This document shows, one piece after another, positions 1-10,907 of a stretch of 40,876 nucleotides of DNA. A program made the position numbers and the translations under genes. The notes below the pieces were generated by a model. It was not told the origin of the DNA and searched no databases. It was given only the letters and a program-made list of their open reading frames with translations. The stretch spans positions 406,900 to 447,775 of the forward strand of contig MNCI01035176.1 in the NCBI GenBank assembly GCA_015680685.1, written 5' to 3'. This DNA is from Gnetum montanum (Eukaryota > Streptophyta > Gnetopsida > Gnetales > Gnetaceae). Within the stretch, counting starts at the first letter, position 1; each line of letters opens with the position of its first letter.

Positions 1-296
1 GAACAGATGCTGATGCTAGGTAATTTAGACTTAGTCATTAGTTAGAATTAGTAATTAGTTTCTCAACCCTCAACTCAATAGCATAGGAGAAAAACATAAA
101 AACTATAAAAATCATATACCTTAGACTTACTTAACCATACACCGTGAAAACTACAAGTAAGTCTAGGAAGACAACGAATGATTAACCCCAAGTGTTCCAT
201 GGGGCGTGTAGGCACTTAGTCTACGAAGTTTGATTAGATCGCGCATGCTACGCTCGTTTCGTATGGTTGAGTGTAGGGGTACCTCACCACTCATCA
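1..296 (+). mobile_element. 3' end of a gypsy LTR (subfamily I), cut by window edge
   Basis: The segment aligns by eye with the 3' part of the LTR at 32001-32751 and with the reverse complement of 40677-40866: the same ACTTAACCATAC, GGAAGACAACGA and GTATGGTTGAGTGTAGGGG blocks, ending in CCACTCATCA. The terminal CA is at 296. No tRNA-primer site follows, so this is a 3' LTR or a solo LTR of a plus-strand element extending left of the window. The next bases (TATAT, 297-301) would be one copy of the target duplication; its partner lies outside. The insertion lies within the 3' non-coding part of minus-strand element A. Confidence 0.8.
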
Positions 297-628
297 TATA
301 TAAAGTATAATAAATAACGGTTGAATACCTTGTCTCGTCAATGATTTTATCTAACTGAGTTGTGATTGTGATAGATTGGTTGCTTAATAGTGTTAGTAGA
401 AAGACTAATGAATGGGCTAAATAAGAGAAGCGGTCCATAAAATTCAAAAAAAGCTTAACACAAGGAATACTAAAAAGTGGGTATAGAATTTCACAATAAT
501 AAAGAAAAGGAATTCACTAAAAATAGTTGTGAAGATGCGTATAATTGGATGGCATTGATGGGGTAAATAAATAAAAAGAATTTGATTGTAACAATGTCTA
601 AGGGTAAAGAACTTAACTTAACCCAACC

Positions 629-697
629 AAAAGATATGCAAGTGGGTCCTCCCCAAAGTAGGCATAGGCCTTTATTGCCATTGCATAACTTCAAAAT
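629..697 (-). other. Conserved non-coding block (copy in element A)
   Basis: On the minus strand this stretch reads GTTATGCAATGGCAATAAAG, then a GGGGAGGACCCACTTGCATA-type segment. It matches 29760-29840 in element C and 35540-35620 (minus) in element B, where the same GTTAC-CAAGGGCAT-ATAGG and GGA-CCACTTG core appears. In A the block lies about 1.3 kb after the integrase; in B and C it lies upstream of ORF2. No long reading frame is shared, so a role at the RNA or DNA level is more likely than coding. See the finding on this block. Confidence 0.6.
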
Positions 698-1128
698 AAG
701 GAGTTCGTGGGCTCCATGGATGATTAATGGTTACGGAAAGTTAAGTACAAAAATCCAAAAGTAACTGACTGAAGAAACCCGACACATCAAACCAGAACAT
801 TAAATCAAGACATGAAACCAGTAGTGATGTGAAGCATGAAAAGCATAGATGGATGATAGAGAAAATGGAATGGAGTCTCTAATTATGGTTGCATGAAGTC
901 CCTTGTGGAGTTTGTGATTAAATGACTTGGCAGGATCCATCCTTAGTCTAGACCAAAACCAACCACTTTTAGTGACTTCACATCGACATTCTAAAACTAG
1001 TCCATCCCCTAAGACACAAGAATGCTTCTACAGAACAACCATTGTTCCAAATTGGAGAGAAAGTAGGAAGTGAGAAAGGACTTTGGTTAGAGGAGACAAG
1101 ACAAGTCCCATAACTAGTGCTTGTAGTG

Positions 1129-1307
1129 CTTTTATTTAGTCTAAGGGGTGTGCTTTGAATTCCCATGTTTTTTCTTTTTTTGAATACGAACCACACCATG
1201 CAAAGACCCATGTGTTTTTGCATTTATTTTGTCTAAGGGGTGTGCTTTGAATCCTCATCTTTTTTTTTTGAATGAGGACCACACCATGCAAGGACTTATT
1301 TGACTTC
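1129..1307. repeat. Two-copy tandem repeat, period about 92 bp
   Basis: TCTAAGGGGTGTGCTTTGAAT begins at 1140 and recurs at 1232. Both copies continue through a T-rich run into a conserved GAACCACACCATGCAA or GGACCACACCATGCAA end. The duplication is confined to the 3' untranslated part of element A and is not seen in B or C. Replication slippage or unequal exchange inside the element is the simplest explanation. Confidence 0.85.
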
Positions 1308-1739
1308 CTATTGTGGAATAACACAAAACGATGAGAAGCTTATGAGAACACTCCTGCACATAGGAAACAAAAAAACATGAAGAATACCACATCCCTTTGA
1401 AGGCACACCCTGTCTAAACCTTTAATTCGTTCCCAATTCTAGAAACTACACAAGTCACCAATTTATTAAAGTTGCATTAATGAAGAAGGGATTGCACGTT
1501 TCCAAAATAAAGAAAACCATAGAGTATGTGGATGGGTGGATGATGTGGACTCACTACCTATTACATGAAAAGAAACCATGTCCCAATTGTTAATAACAAC
1601 ATTCAAGGTTAGAAACCAGACATCAATAATCAAATTAGAAATGAAACATGCCACCATTGAGTAGCACATTACCATTGTACCTGACACCTTATTAGCAAAA
1701 AGAGTAGAAAAACACATCAAACACAAGAAAATATAAAAG

Positions 1740-1966
1740 AAGTAAAAGATTATGCAATAAACATCAACTATATTAACAATGATGTAAAAAAACCTAAGAA
1801 AATATTAACAATCTAAAAAACATATATATGTAAAACAAAGAATATGAAAACAAAAAGTTGTAAAAACCAAAAATGTGTAAAACAAAAAAGTCAAAAGACG
1901 AAGGAGTTGTGAAAAGTGTTAGTATGGATGGCCATCTCCCCCATGACTAAGTTGGAAGGGGGAGAT
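1740..1966 (-). other. Internal purine tract and hairpin followed by T-rich tract (element A)
   Basis: About 100 bases after the integrase, the sense (minus) strand carries a GATCTCCCCC arm (plus 1958-1967), a 15-base loop, and a GGGGGAGAT arm (plus 1934-1942). This allows a 9-bp stem. The loop and second arm read TTAGTCATGGGGG, the same 13 bases as the 3' polypurine tract context of element E (plus 21293-21306). Below it, at plus 1900-1740, the sense strand is markedly T-rich (ACAACTTTTTGTTTTC-type runs). Elements B and C have the same arrangement after gag. Confidence 0.6.
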
Positions 1967-2062
1967 CTGAAAGATTAACCATGGTTGTTCATCTGTCAAG
2001 GTGTCTGTTGAATTGGTTGACTTGGGTTCATGGAAAGGTTTCACTTGTTAGATGTTGACTAA

Positions 2063-3399
2063 TTATTTCTTATTTGGGTAGTTAGGTTTATAGATAATCA
2101 TGGCCCTAGATAGAAAAGTCTCATCAATAATGTAAGGTCCTTCCCACAACGTTTGGAATTTAGTTCGTTGAGGTACATACACAAGATTCCAATAGAGGAC
2201 CTTATCACCTAGTTGAAACTTGACTTTTCTTATTTTAAGGTCATGGCATTTCTTGTTGAATGTCTTATGCATTTCGTTGGATGACAGGGCCATTAACTGA
2301 ATTTCATCTAGCAAGTTGAGGTTCATTAATTGTTCTTTCTATGCTAGACAGAGACTCAGGTTAAGGTCATAAGTCATAGAGAGTGTACGAAGCTTAGACT
2401 AGATGGGTAGTGTTGGCAGTTTTCCACACACAATCTCATAGGGAGAATAACCTATGGGAAGCTTCCATGTGGAACGATAAGCCCAAAGGACATCATTTAA
2501 TTTGGTGCTCTAGTCCCTTTAGTATTTGCTAATGGTGCATGTTAGAATTTTTATAATCTCCTAATTAGTGACCTCAGCTCGACCATTGGCTTGGGGGTGA
2601 TATGGTGTTGTGAGTTTATGCTCAACCCCTAAGCACTGGATAAGTTTTCAGAAAGTCGCACTTGTAAAATGAGTTCCATTATTAGAAATTAACGCACGAG
2701 GCACACCAAACCTATTTATAATATTTTGTTGTACAAACCAAGTAGTAGTGGTTGATGTATAGTTGGTAATGGCTATTGCTCCTACTGACTTTGTGTAATA
2801 GTCAACTACGACTATGATATATGACTTTCCATTTGATAAAGGTGCAATGGGACCCATAAAGTCAATGCCCCAAATATCGAATGGCTCAAGAGGTTGAATC
2901 CATTATTGTGGCCCCTCCATTAGAGCTGTCATTCTACCATCCCTCTGACAACGATCACAAGCATGGATGAATTAGTGTGCATCCCTGAAGATTGTTGACC
3001 AATAATATCCCACCATGAGGATTTTTATGGCCATGCATCTCCCAGCAGAATGGCTCCCACAAGGGCCTTCATGAGCATCCTAGAGAATGTACAGTTGATT
3101 TGTATCAGGGACACACCAACGTACTAGACCATTGAAATGGACTTTGTAAAGGTTTCCATTAATTTCTAGTGTCTAGCCCTTATGGCAGTTATTGCCTGAG
3201 CAAATAAGTGAGGATGGTGTCATACCATTTTGGTTCATCAGAAATTTGTGCATTAATAGCCCCTATAAGGAGAGATTTGTCAGGGAATTGATTAGATAAG
3301 GAACTTTCTTTCTCCTTGCCATCCCATCTTAGTTGTGATAAGTGATCCGTGACCACATTCTTCACACCTTTTCAATCTACCATTGTAAGATTGAACTCT
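2063..3399 (-). pseudogene. Integrase of element A (pol 3' domain), broken
   Basis: Integrase inserts the reverse-transcribed cDNA into the genome. The N-terminal zinc domain is readable near 3080-2940 (CGSHSAGR then HACDRCQRDG, the HHCC pattern). The catalytic core follows: [20 protein letters not shown] begins near 2870, [16 protein letters not shown] lies near 2700, and NGRAEV near 2570. The first and third acidic positions (D and E) survive. The second is N in ISNNGTHF where the family has D, so the DDE triad is broken. The last 87 codons (2326-2063) hold the C-terminal LGDKVLYWN and GPYIIDE region that follows the core in this family. Several in-frame stops and shifts occur. The neighbouring RNase H lies directly upstream on the same strand. 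Confidence 0.85.
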
Positions 3400-4815
3400 T
3401 GCAAAATCACGAGCCATCGTATGACTCAAGGGCTCACCATTGGTTTATTCATTAGAAACTTGATGGCGCTATGATCTATGTGCACAAACACTTTAAAGCT
3501 AAGCACATAGTACCTGAACTTCTCTAAGGTGAACACCACTACCATTAACTCCTTTTCTATGGTAGTGTAGTTCAGTTGTGCACTTGTAACGCTTTGGCTT
3601 GCACAATGAATGTAATATGGACATTTTTGATTATCCATCTGCGTAAGCACTACCCCCAAAGCATAATTTAATGCATTAGTCATTACATGAAACAACCTAG
3701 GCTAATCAAGTGCTTGTAGAATTGGGGTTTCAACAAGCTTTTGCTTCAGTTGTTGAAATGTTGTTTTACATGCAAGGGTCCAAACGAACAATGCATCTTT
3801 TTTTGTCAATTCCACCAATGGCTTGGTGATTTTGGAAAATTCTAGATGAAGCACCGGTAGTAGCCAGTATGACCAAGGAATGACCACACTTCTTTAACTA
3901 CTTCAGGTTGATGAGTTATTCCTTGGATGACCCTTATTTTTTCAGGGTCCACCTCGATTCCTACTTTTGAGATACAATGCCTCAAGACTAAGCTTTCCTA
4001 GACCATAAGATAGCTCTTTTACCAATTGAGTCAAAGGTTTGTTTCAACACATCTCTTTAACACATGCTCAAAATGGTCCAAGGCTTACTCGAACGTAGCT
4101 CCATAGGTAGAAAAGTCATCTATGAAGACTTCTACCCCACTACCAATTTGTTGTTGGAAAATGCTAAGGACTAATTGTTGAAATGTGGCTGGGGCATTGC
4201 ATAGACCAAATGGCATCTAATGGTAAGCAAAAGTCCCTCAAGGACTTGTGAAAGTTGTCTTTGCCTAGTCCTTTGGTGCAATCTAGATTTGATTATAACC
4301 ACTATAACCGTCCAGAAAGTTGTAATAGCAGTGCCCAAAAACGGTGTCCAACACTTGGTCAACAAAAGGCAATGAGAAATGATCTTTGAAAATTGCCATG
4401 TTGAGCAGTTGAAAGTTGATGCACACCTGCCATTTGCCTCCTTTCTTGGGCACGACTCATTGTTTGCGATAGGGTAGATGAATCTTGCCTTGAGAAGTTG
4501 TTCAATCTCCTCTTTGACAATCTTCTTTAATTTGGGATTCAAACATCGCTGCGACTATCGTTTCAACTTAACAACGGGGTTAGTGTATATTCAGTGCTAG
4601 CATATTCTTAGATCTATACTAGCAAGCTCAGAATATGACCAGGCAAAGACTACTAACCATTTTTCCACAACCCTCATCAACATTTTCTTTTGTTTTACAA
4701 CAAGCTTGGTATTAATAATGACTAGCCTTTCATTTTTCAAGAACACATACTCCATTCCAATTGGTAGTGTCTTCAATTCAAGGAGCTCTTGTTTAAAATT
4801 ATCAAAAATCTCCAA
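3400..4815 (-). pseudogene. Reverse transcriptase and RNase H of element A, broken
   Basis: This is the polymerase part of pol, which copies element RNA to cDNA and degrades the RNA strand. On the minus strand a pre-RT segment (LKTLPIGMEY, from about 4770) leads to NPKLKKIVKEEIEQLL and IYPI near 4530-4460, then LDGYSGYNQI (motif A; its D is present), MPFGLCNAPATFQ near 4210-4170, and VFIDDFSTYG near 4120 (the YxDD site, here FIDD). RNase H spans about 3695-3426 with YALGVVLTQ, LNYTTIEKEL and HIDHSAIKFLMNK; the first catalytic Asp of TDAS is changed (MTNALN). Some motifs lie in different frames, so both indels and stops have accumulated. The motif wording is typical of Athila/Tat-type elements. 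Confidence 0.88.
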
Positions 4816-5028
4816 CTCTCCCCAATTGACATCATCATTTACTTCTTCAGAGAGCTAGTGATGAACTTGCTTGAGTTCATCCATACTTGCAACATATTCG
4901 TATGTTAGGCCCTCAGTAGGTTCCATGCATAATGTATTGCTGCTAGAATCAGCTGTCAATCACTAGGTGCCTTCTTGTTTTGTGGATGTTGCGTATATGC
5001 ATCTTTGGATTTCAGCTTCTAGTGCACA

Positions 5029-5652
5029 CTACTTGCATGCAGAGATAGATGTTCGCGTCACTGACCATAACTTTTGCACACAATGGCACCCTGAATTGTT
5101 GTACGTGATACATGGAACCCTCTTCTTCTTGATCTTTCCAAATTCATTTTCCTTAGATATCTCCAAGGAAAGATCTTTAATGCCCATTTTGGCATCAATG
5201 GTGTTTAACCATGCCTTTCCCATAATAATTGGGAAGTTCCCCTTACAGTTCTCCACCTTGATTACTAGGAAGTTAGCAGGATATGACCACCCACAAATGG
5301 TGGTTACGATATCCTCTACCAGTCCCAATGGAATAGTGATGGACTGGTTTGCTAGTTTTAGCTGAATGTTGCTCTTTTTCAAGGGAGGAAGGTTCCACAC
5401 TGTGTATATCTTATGCGAGATCAAATTAACACTGGAACCAAATTCAAGAAGAGCTTTACAAGGCTCATTCCCAACAATTTGCAAATATACTAGGGCACTC
5501 CTAAGATTAGCTAACTTTCTAAGTAGGTTACCAACTCGAATCCAATCAAATACAACATGGGTTAGCATTACAGTATGGATTTGAGAGGGATTTTGGTTTG
5601 AAGAGGACTCAGATGAGGTAGAGGAAGGTGGAGAAGTAGGGTTACCAACCAT
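5029..5652 (-). pseudogene. Retropepsin-like aspartic protease of element A
   Basis: This is the longest uninterrupted frame in the window (207 codons). It has a Ser/Pro/Asn-rich lead (residues 1-30), then a retropepsin fold: KALLEFGSSVNLIS at about residues 66-79 and FPIIMGKAWL at about residues 138-147, matching the D-[ST]-G-A-S-V-N-L and P-I-I-L-G-R-P-F-L blocks of Athila-type proteases. The enzyme would cleave the gag-pol polyprotein. The expected catalytic Asp is Glu (LLEFGSS at residue 70), so even this open frame is probably inactive. The frame runs past the domain into a basic tail (KIKKKRVPC). The Met at 5652 is probably internal to gag-pro rather than a real start. The frame was tested as a host gene and rejected because of its position between gag and RT. 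Confidence 0.85.
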
Positions 5653-5959
5653 TGATGTGTCTGAGGGCTTTAGTGGACTACAAGGTTGGAAGAAAGGTCT
5701 TTTCTTTGTTCATGGTTCTAACCTACTTGGTGGATTAACCAGTTGTAGATTAACCACCCTCGTAGAAGTTCTTTGCTATGGTTGGATAGGCAATTCACCC
5801 TGCATGGATGGAGGAGGTGGTAGCTGTGTAGGGACAAGAGGTGCATGAGGATAGTAGGTGGCATCCCTCCTTAGATAAGGTGCTTGGTATACCTCAAGAG
5901 GGTAGTGGTGAGGTTGGTAAGCAGCAACATGACTAGAGGAGTCTTCTAGAGATGAAGGT

Positions 5960-8060
5960 TGCTAAACATCGTAACTATAGGAATCTAGTTGTCAGTAAGG
6001 GTACTGTTGTCTTGGAGGTGGCAATTCCCACGATTATGGTTGCTACCACTATTGGTACAATTTGTAGGGTTGCGATGGAGTTCCACTTGAATAGTAGTAC
6101 TATGGTTGGTGGAACTGTCGATCATTGCCTTGTGGATAACGCAATCTTTTGGGTGTTTGCATTTGTGCAAATCGTGGATGTAAGGCATACACCCCAGATT
6201 CTTGCAAGTGTGACACAATTGGGCAACATCCATTGGGATGTTTGTACTAGCAAACATCACATCCACCATCATGATCTGAGTCACTATCCTCAACCATCTC
6301 TATCACAGCCATTTTACCCTTACCCTTAGATATAGCACGTTCAGCTTCCTTACATCTTCGATGCTTATGCTTACCACTTTTCTCCTTGGACTCTTCAGCA
6401 ATTTTTAAGACAACCTAAAACTTGTTGTCCATAGAGTCCCGTAATTGATGAACCTTAGCTGTGATTTCATATTGTAATTTTTGGAGTGGCAAGGATTTTT
6501 GATTAGCCACCTCATCTCTGGTTAATTCATCCTCACTATCACAAAATCAAACCCTCCTTTTGCAAATAGAGAGGTCATTGTTGTATTTCTCTGTACTTTT
6601 TCACTTTCTTAATTCTCCCTCTTCCTTAGCTACCTACTTAATTAATTTTTGGATCTGATAGGCCCTTAACTCTATCAATCTCCCTTGAGCATAAATGCCA
6701 AGGGTTTTTGTTATTTCAGACCACAACCCGTCTATGATATGGCAAAGTTGATCAAGCTAAGAGTATCCATGGCTGGGACACCTATGCGGTAGAGAGTAGT
6801 ATCAGCCAATAATAGCATCCAAGGGCTCATGGTTTCCTTGTTTCCACCCTTGGATTTGTTTCCTTAGATTGGATACTCAGGAGTACATTTGATATTTGTC
6901 ATTGAACAATTCCAACATCATACTTCAATATCTAATTGATTCTAGTTCCAAGGATTGGAAACAATTTTCTACTTCCTTTATGAGTATCTTTGAAAATAAT
7001 TTCAGCTTATGCTAATTGTTTTCAATATTCTACAAGGCACATGCATCTTGGAAGGCCTAGAGATGATTTTGCGAATCAGCATCGTATCCTCCCTCAAACC
7101 AAGGAATGTTGTTCATGTTCAACCTCTTTATTTTGCTATCATTTACATACCTTGTTGAAATCCTTACAGCCTTTACAATATTCAACATGCCCCAAGTGGC
7201 AAGTAGAGGTTCATCAAGGCCATGGTGATGGTGCCTATGATGTTCTCTACTAGCCCTTCTTTCTTGGCAGTGGGTCTTTCTGGATTGCCCACGCCTCCAG
7301 TCGTGATTGTCCCAATAGTCCCTTCTATTGTTCTGGTCCTGTTGCTCACCTCCATCATGGTTGTTTCTTCTACAACCACGATCTAAGCTAGATGAAGAAG
7401 AAGACGATGAAAGGAAAGAAGAAGGAGAACTTGCTCTACACTAAAGCCTATCACCCTTCCTTCTATGCTCGTGACCACAATCGTGATCATGACCTCCTTT
7501 TTCTCCCTTATCGTAACTTGCCTCTATAGATCCATTTTTGTCATTGGATCCATTTTGACCAAAACCTGGATTATGAATTGTTGATTGCACGTTTTTCTTG
7601 AGGGCTCCTTGAACAAAGTCAAAGAGAGGAGAATCACTAAAGAAGTGGTTGCCTCCATCTAATGGGCCAAGTGGTGGAAAGGTGTTTGACCCCTTGCCCT
7701 TCACAAGCTCATGTTGGTGCTCTAGCTGATGATCCCTTAATCTTTGTGCTTTAGTGGGATGATAATCCCTTGAATCGGGATCTCACATCTCATACCCTTC
7801 GTGAAGATGTTGAAGCCCATGTCATGCAAGCATTAATTAGAGAATTCCTGGAACAAATTGATTAGGTGGAAACATAATGTTTCCTTCCATGTCATGCCAT
7901 CACAGCAGTTCATCTTGATGCAAGATGAAGGTGAAGTTGGGTACATACTCATCGGGATGAGGATGTATCACCCAATATTGTTAAGGTACCTAGTCTACCC
8001 TAGGCGGAGATGGACTCCTGTGAGAAGAAGATATTTTTTATTAATGAACTTATAGGTAGT
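5960..8060 (-). pseudogene. gag of element A, with zinc knuckle
   Basis: Gag forms the virus-like particle that packages element RNA. The minus strand shows, in order, a DEYVPNFTFILHQDE-type N-terminal segment (near 7950), a Gly/Asn-rich linker (7704-7441), a run of Arg/His-rich low complexity, then the retrotransposon gag domain from about 7110 (NNIPWFEGGYDAD, LFNDKYQMYS, NLRKQIQGWKQGNHEPLDA). The zinc knuckle is at plus 6223-6261 with the spacing C-x2-C-x3-H-x4-C. The same domain in element F is close (NNIPRFEGGYHVD). Stops in the domain are mainly TAG where F or B has Gln or Trp. The linker to the protease (5653-5960) is Pro/Gln/Tyr-rich. Confidence 0.85.
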
Positions 8061-8183
8061 GTGTAGTTAAGGTTTAATTTAATTATAATTCTGATTTTTA
8101 TTTTCGTAAGATTCAACTCTTAGGGTTCAAAAAACGAGGTTACTAAGTTTCACTTGGTTTAGATAGTGCACGTAGCACTATAG

Positions 8184-8201
8184 TCCCCAACAATGGCACA
8201 A
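8184..8201 (-). other. Primer binding site of element A
   Basis: On the minus strand TTGTGCCATTGTTGGGGA starts two bases after the LTR end. It matches 13 of 18 positions of the tRNA-Asp-type site TGGCGCCGTTGCCGGGGA, and four of the five differences are transitions. It is where a host tRNA 3' end primes minus-strand cDNA. It also fixes the orientation of A and marks 8203-9073 as the 5' LTR. Confidence 0.8.
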
Positions 8202-8202
8202 A

Positions 8203-9073
8203 TGATAAGCGGCAAGGTACCCCTATGCCCAACCATACAAATCACAGGCGTTCACATGCGATTTGGTCAAATTTCATAGACTATAATTACCAAGTACACT
8301 AGAGCTAAATAGTGCATGTGTGTTGTCCATTCATTGTCTTCCTAGTCCCACTTGTAGAATGTAATTGTATAGTTAAGTGTAACTAAGGTGTAAGATATTT
8401 ATTATTTCGAGTTTTGTCAATTTACTCATCTAGAACAAGAATGAAAGTAAGAGCAATTAAGCGCTAAGGAAATTATGGTCTATCCTAGCCTAACACAAGT
8501 AACCATTCCCACTTCCCGAACACATCCTGAACTTTGTGTAAACACTGCTAGGTTGTCAAACGCTAACCGTTTCTAAGCTACCAAGTGTCACATGTATGTT
8601 CGAAGGGGTCATGCTTGTGTATTTGAATTATTTGCTTAATGAATCACAATTAATTACTACATGAATAACATTAATGTAAATTGCATGAAATCACAATATA
8701 TATATAAATGCATAAGAAAGAAAGTCTTAAGTTCTACAAGGTGAATCAAAGAGTTCATCTTTATTGCCAACACAATGGTATGTTTAGGTACATCAATGCT
8801 TGAATAAAGTCCGAACACACTTAGATGTCCTACTGTGGGCACTTGGAAAAGATTCTGACTCTCAAATGAACAAATTGCAAGAGTTTTACTACTTGATTGC
8901 CAAAAATTACTCTCAATCATGCACTCAAGGGTTGTATTTATAGATCTGGGAGTAACCCTGCAATATCGAATGTATGATATCGCATCTTTGGCTGTAATAT
9001 CGCGCTCCTTATATCATGTACCTGATATCATAGCCACTCTGATATCAGAGTGTATGAAAAACATGATTTATCA
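8203..9073 (-). repeat. 5' LTR of element A (871 bp)
   Basis: On the minus strand the LTR starts TGATAAATCATG at 9073 and ends GGTACCTTGCCGCTTATCA at 8203, both family-typical. A TATA box (plus 8935-8942, TATTTATA) lies about 130 bp in. Between LTR start and TATA, plus 8950-9060 holds at least five [AG]ATATC-type palindromic motifs, the probable U3 control region. The lower-numbered side carries the PBS, which identifies this as the 5' LTR. It interrupts an older plus-strand LTR whose 3' remnant is 9074-9484. Confidence 0.8.
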
Positions 9074-9484
9074 ATAACCCAGTAGTAACTTTACTTGATT
9101 TGCTCAATAGTAACATCACTTGGTAATCCCAGTAATGGTTACATCAACCTAGGATGTGTACCCCAAACTAGGAACACTTACTTATCACCAATAGGATATA
9201 ATAACTTTACATTTCCATTGCACTTAGACTTAGAGTTTATAACCATTTTTACCATGTTGGCACTTAGTGTAATTTGAGTTGAACAACATCAATATATCAT
9301 ATACCTCAATAAGAGTTAAACCATACAATTTATACCTTGCCAACTCTTTGTGAGAAGACAACAATCATGAACTAGACATCAACTACTAGTATATTTATAT
9401 TGTCCATCCACAGATTATGATTTGGTCTCACGTTAACACTTGTAACTTGTATGGTTGAGTGTTGGAATACTCAACTGCTCATCA
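9074..9484 (+). mobile_element. 3' fragment of a plus-strand gypsy LTR
   Basis: It contains the family R/U5 signature (CACTTGGTAATCCCAGTAATG at 9118, then AGGATGTGTA) and the terminal TTGTATGGTTGAGTGT...CTGCTCATCA, ending at 9484. No PBS follows. The 5' part is missing because element A is inserted at 9073/9074; the remainder should lie left of the window, beyond the other end of A. The LTR was therefore here before A. Confidence 0.75.
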
Positions 9485-9599
9485 ATTACTTACCAAAATC
9501 AAACCTATAACTTGAAGTTTCTAAATCAAAAGTCTTGCTAGTAGGATAACACCTCAGTATTCTAACAAGGTTAATAGCTAAATGTATAGACATGGAGCA
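9485..9599. other. Short unassigned spacer
   Basis: AT-rich DNA between the LTR remnant and the first SINE-like repeat. I see no ORF, RNA gene or repeat signature in it. Confidence 0.5.
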
Positions 9600-9735
9600 A
9601 TATCCATATGGTTTGAACAACCCATACTCCTTCCTTATTTGGTCTAGTAACCCTAGGTCACAGGTTCGATTCTCCTATAAAGGTTGGAGTGTACCTATAT
9701 TTTACTTATTTTTGGTTCCAACATCCCTCCTACTC
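9600..9735 (+). mobile_element. SINE-like repeat, type 1
   Basis: AACCCTAGGTCACAGGTTCG followed by ATTCT (about 9650-9675) has the form of a tRNA T-arm with a consensus B box (GGTTCGATTC). A weak A-box-like segment (TGGTCTAGTAACC) precedes it. The 3' end, ACTTATTTTTGGTTCCAACA at about 9704-9723, matches the tail of the repeat at 10908-11060, so both body and tail are shared. This head-and-tail pattern fits a tRNA-derived SINE. No poly(A) tail or target duplication is clear. Confidence is moderate because only two copies of this type are visible. Confidence 0.5.
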
Positions 9736-9842
9736 CTACTTGATAATATTTAGACTTTAAATGTACCAACTAATTTCTTAATTCATGTGTTTGTTTTCAT
9801 ATGTAACTTGAGTTATATTTAAACTTTACTTTTATTCATTAA

Positions 9843-9979
9843 CAATGAGGTATTAGCCTAGTAGCAAGACTCTTGATTTAGAATCTCCACATTATGGGTT
9901 TGACTTTGGTGAGTAATGTTGAGTTGTTAAGTTAATTTGACTATATATTTTGGTGGTAAGTTGAGTAATTATTGCTCAT
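9843..9979 (+). mobile_element. SINE-like repeat, type 2, interrupted by a solo LTR
   Basis: The repeat reads GGTATTAGCCTAGTAGCAAG (A-box-like), a TTGATTTAGAA segment, TGGGTTTGACTTTGGTGAGT (B-box-like), then GTTGAGTTGTTAAGTTAATT and a GACTATATATTTTGG tail. It aligns over more than 130 bp with 20462-20615. The tail continues with AATTATTGCTCAT, where the solo LTR 9980-10863 is inserted. Confidence 0.5.
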
Positions 9980-10863
9980 TGATGAAGAGAAAAAAAGGTG
10001 ACTACATCTACATTGACATATCCCCATCAATGCATCTCAAGATACATTGATGCAAGCACATCGGTGTTGATGTAGGCATTACCTATATAAATGTGCACAC
10101 CCCTTCCATTTATGACACCATTCAGTCGTTACCTTAGCTAAACTCTTGTAGTTTCTTTACTTAGAAGTTAGAAAACTTTTCCTTCTAAGTGCTCGTAGTG
10201 TAAGTTGAAATGATTGTATGGCATTTTATTTAAGTGTAACATGTACCTAAACACAATTGCATGAACAACAATAAAATCAAAATCTTTCCCATTCATTGCA
10301 ATACTTGGATTAGCTTAACTTTACTTTAACCAATTTACTTTGAGTGCAATTTACTTTATTGTTATTAAATATTTAATGTTGTAATTTGTAATTAACATGA
10401 GTATGGCCACTTCAAGCATAATATATTAACACTTGGTAATCCAAGCAATGAATAATTAGTTCACCTAGTAGTAAACACTTGGTAACCCAGTGGTGTTAAT
10501 ATATGTTTAGGATGTGTATGGAAAGTGGAAATGGATGCTTTGCATTTAGGCTAATTTAGTAAATTAAGTAATTAATTAATTAATTAGTAAGTTTAGACAA
10601 TACATCTCCATGTATTTAATCATTTGACAAACATAAAAAATAATAAAAATTAAAAAAAAAATATCTTATGCCTTAGTCACACTTAACCATACCAACAAAT
10701 TTACATAGGCATTGATTATGAAGATAATGATTAGCAAATCACATCTTTCACCATCTAATAATATCGATCACTTAGGTAAATAGAGTCCACAGAATTCGAC
10801 TGAATCACATGTACACACTAGTGATTTATATGGTTGGGCATAGGAAGTACCTGCTACTCATCA
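9980..10863 (+). mobile_element. Solo LTR (884 bp) with 5-bp target duplication
   Basis: It starts TGATGAAGAG and ends CTGCTACTCATCA. It is flanked by CTCAT (9975-9979) and CTTAT (10864-10868), a 5-bp duplication with one C/T difference. A TATA box (TATATAAA, 10084-10091) lies about 105 bp in, preceded by a TGATGTAGG/CATCGGTGTTGATG-rich U3. The R/U5 signature ACTTGGTAACCCAGTGGTGT is at about 10480. Neither PBS nor PPT flanks it, so the internal part was lost by LTR-LTR recombination. Confidence 0.85.
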
Positions 10864-10907
10864 CTTATACTACCTAATTGTAAATTCATAGTGAAATCAA
10901 CATATAA

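Larger units (their letters stand above)
297..9073 (-). mobile_element. Element A: decayed autonomous Ty3/gypsy element (Athila/Tat-like)
   Basis: Read on the minus strand the order is 5' LTR (9073-8203), PBS (8201-8184), gag with zinc knuckle (about 8060-5960), protease (5652-5029), RT and RNase H (4815-3400), integrase (about 3399-2063), then a non-coding spacer with a hairpin and T-rich tract (1966-1740) and a conserved block (697-629). This RT-before-integrase order defines Ty3/gypsy. The 3' LTR is not in the window because another LTR (1-296) interrupts the tail. Every ORF is broken, so the copy is dead. It is the only copy here that still shows the whole gag-to-integrase order, and it is therefore the reference for the rest of the family. 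Confidence 0.9.

Noticed and set aside
163-447. 94-codon minus-strand frame spanning the LTR end at 296
   Set aside because: It crosses an LTR boundary and has no family features.
1129-1307. Considered as a CRISPR-like or satellite array
   Set aside because: Only two long imperfect copies without spacers, in a plant retroelement context; a simple tandem duplication.
4967-5365. 132-codon plus-strand frame opposite the protease
   Set aside because: Antisense shadow of the protease reading frame on the minus strand, which has recognisable motifs.
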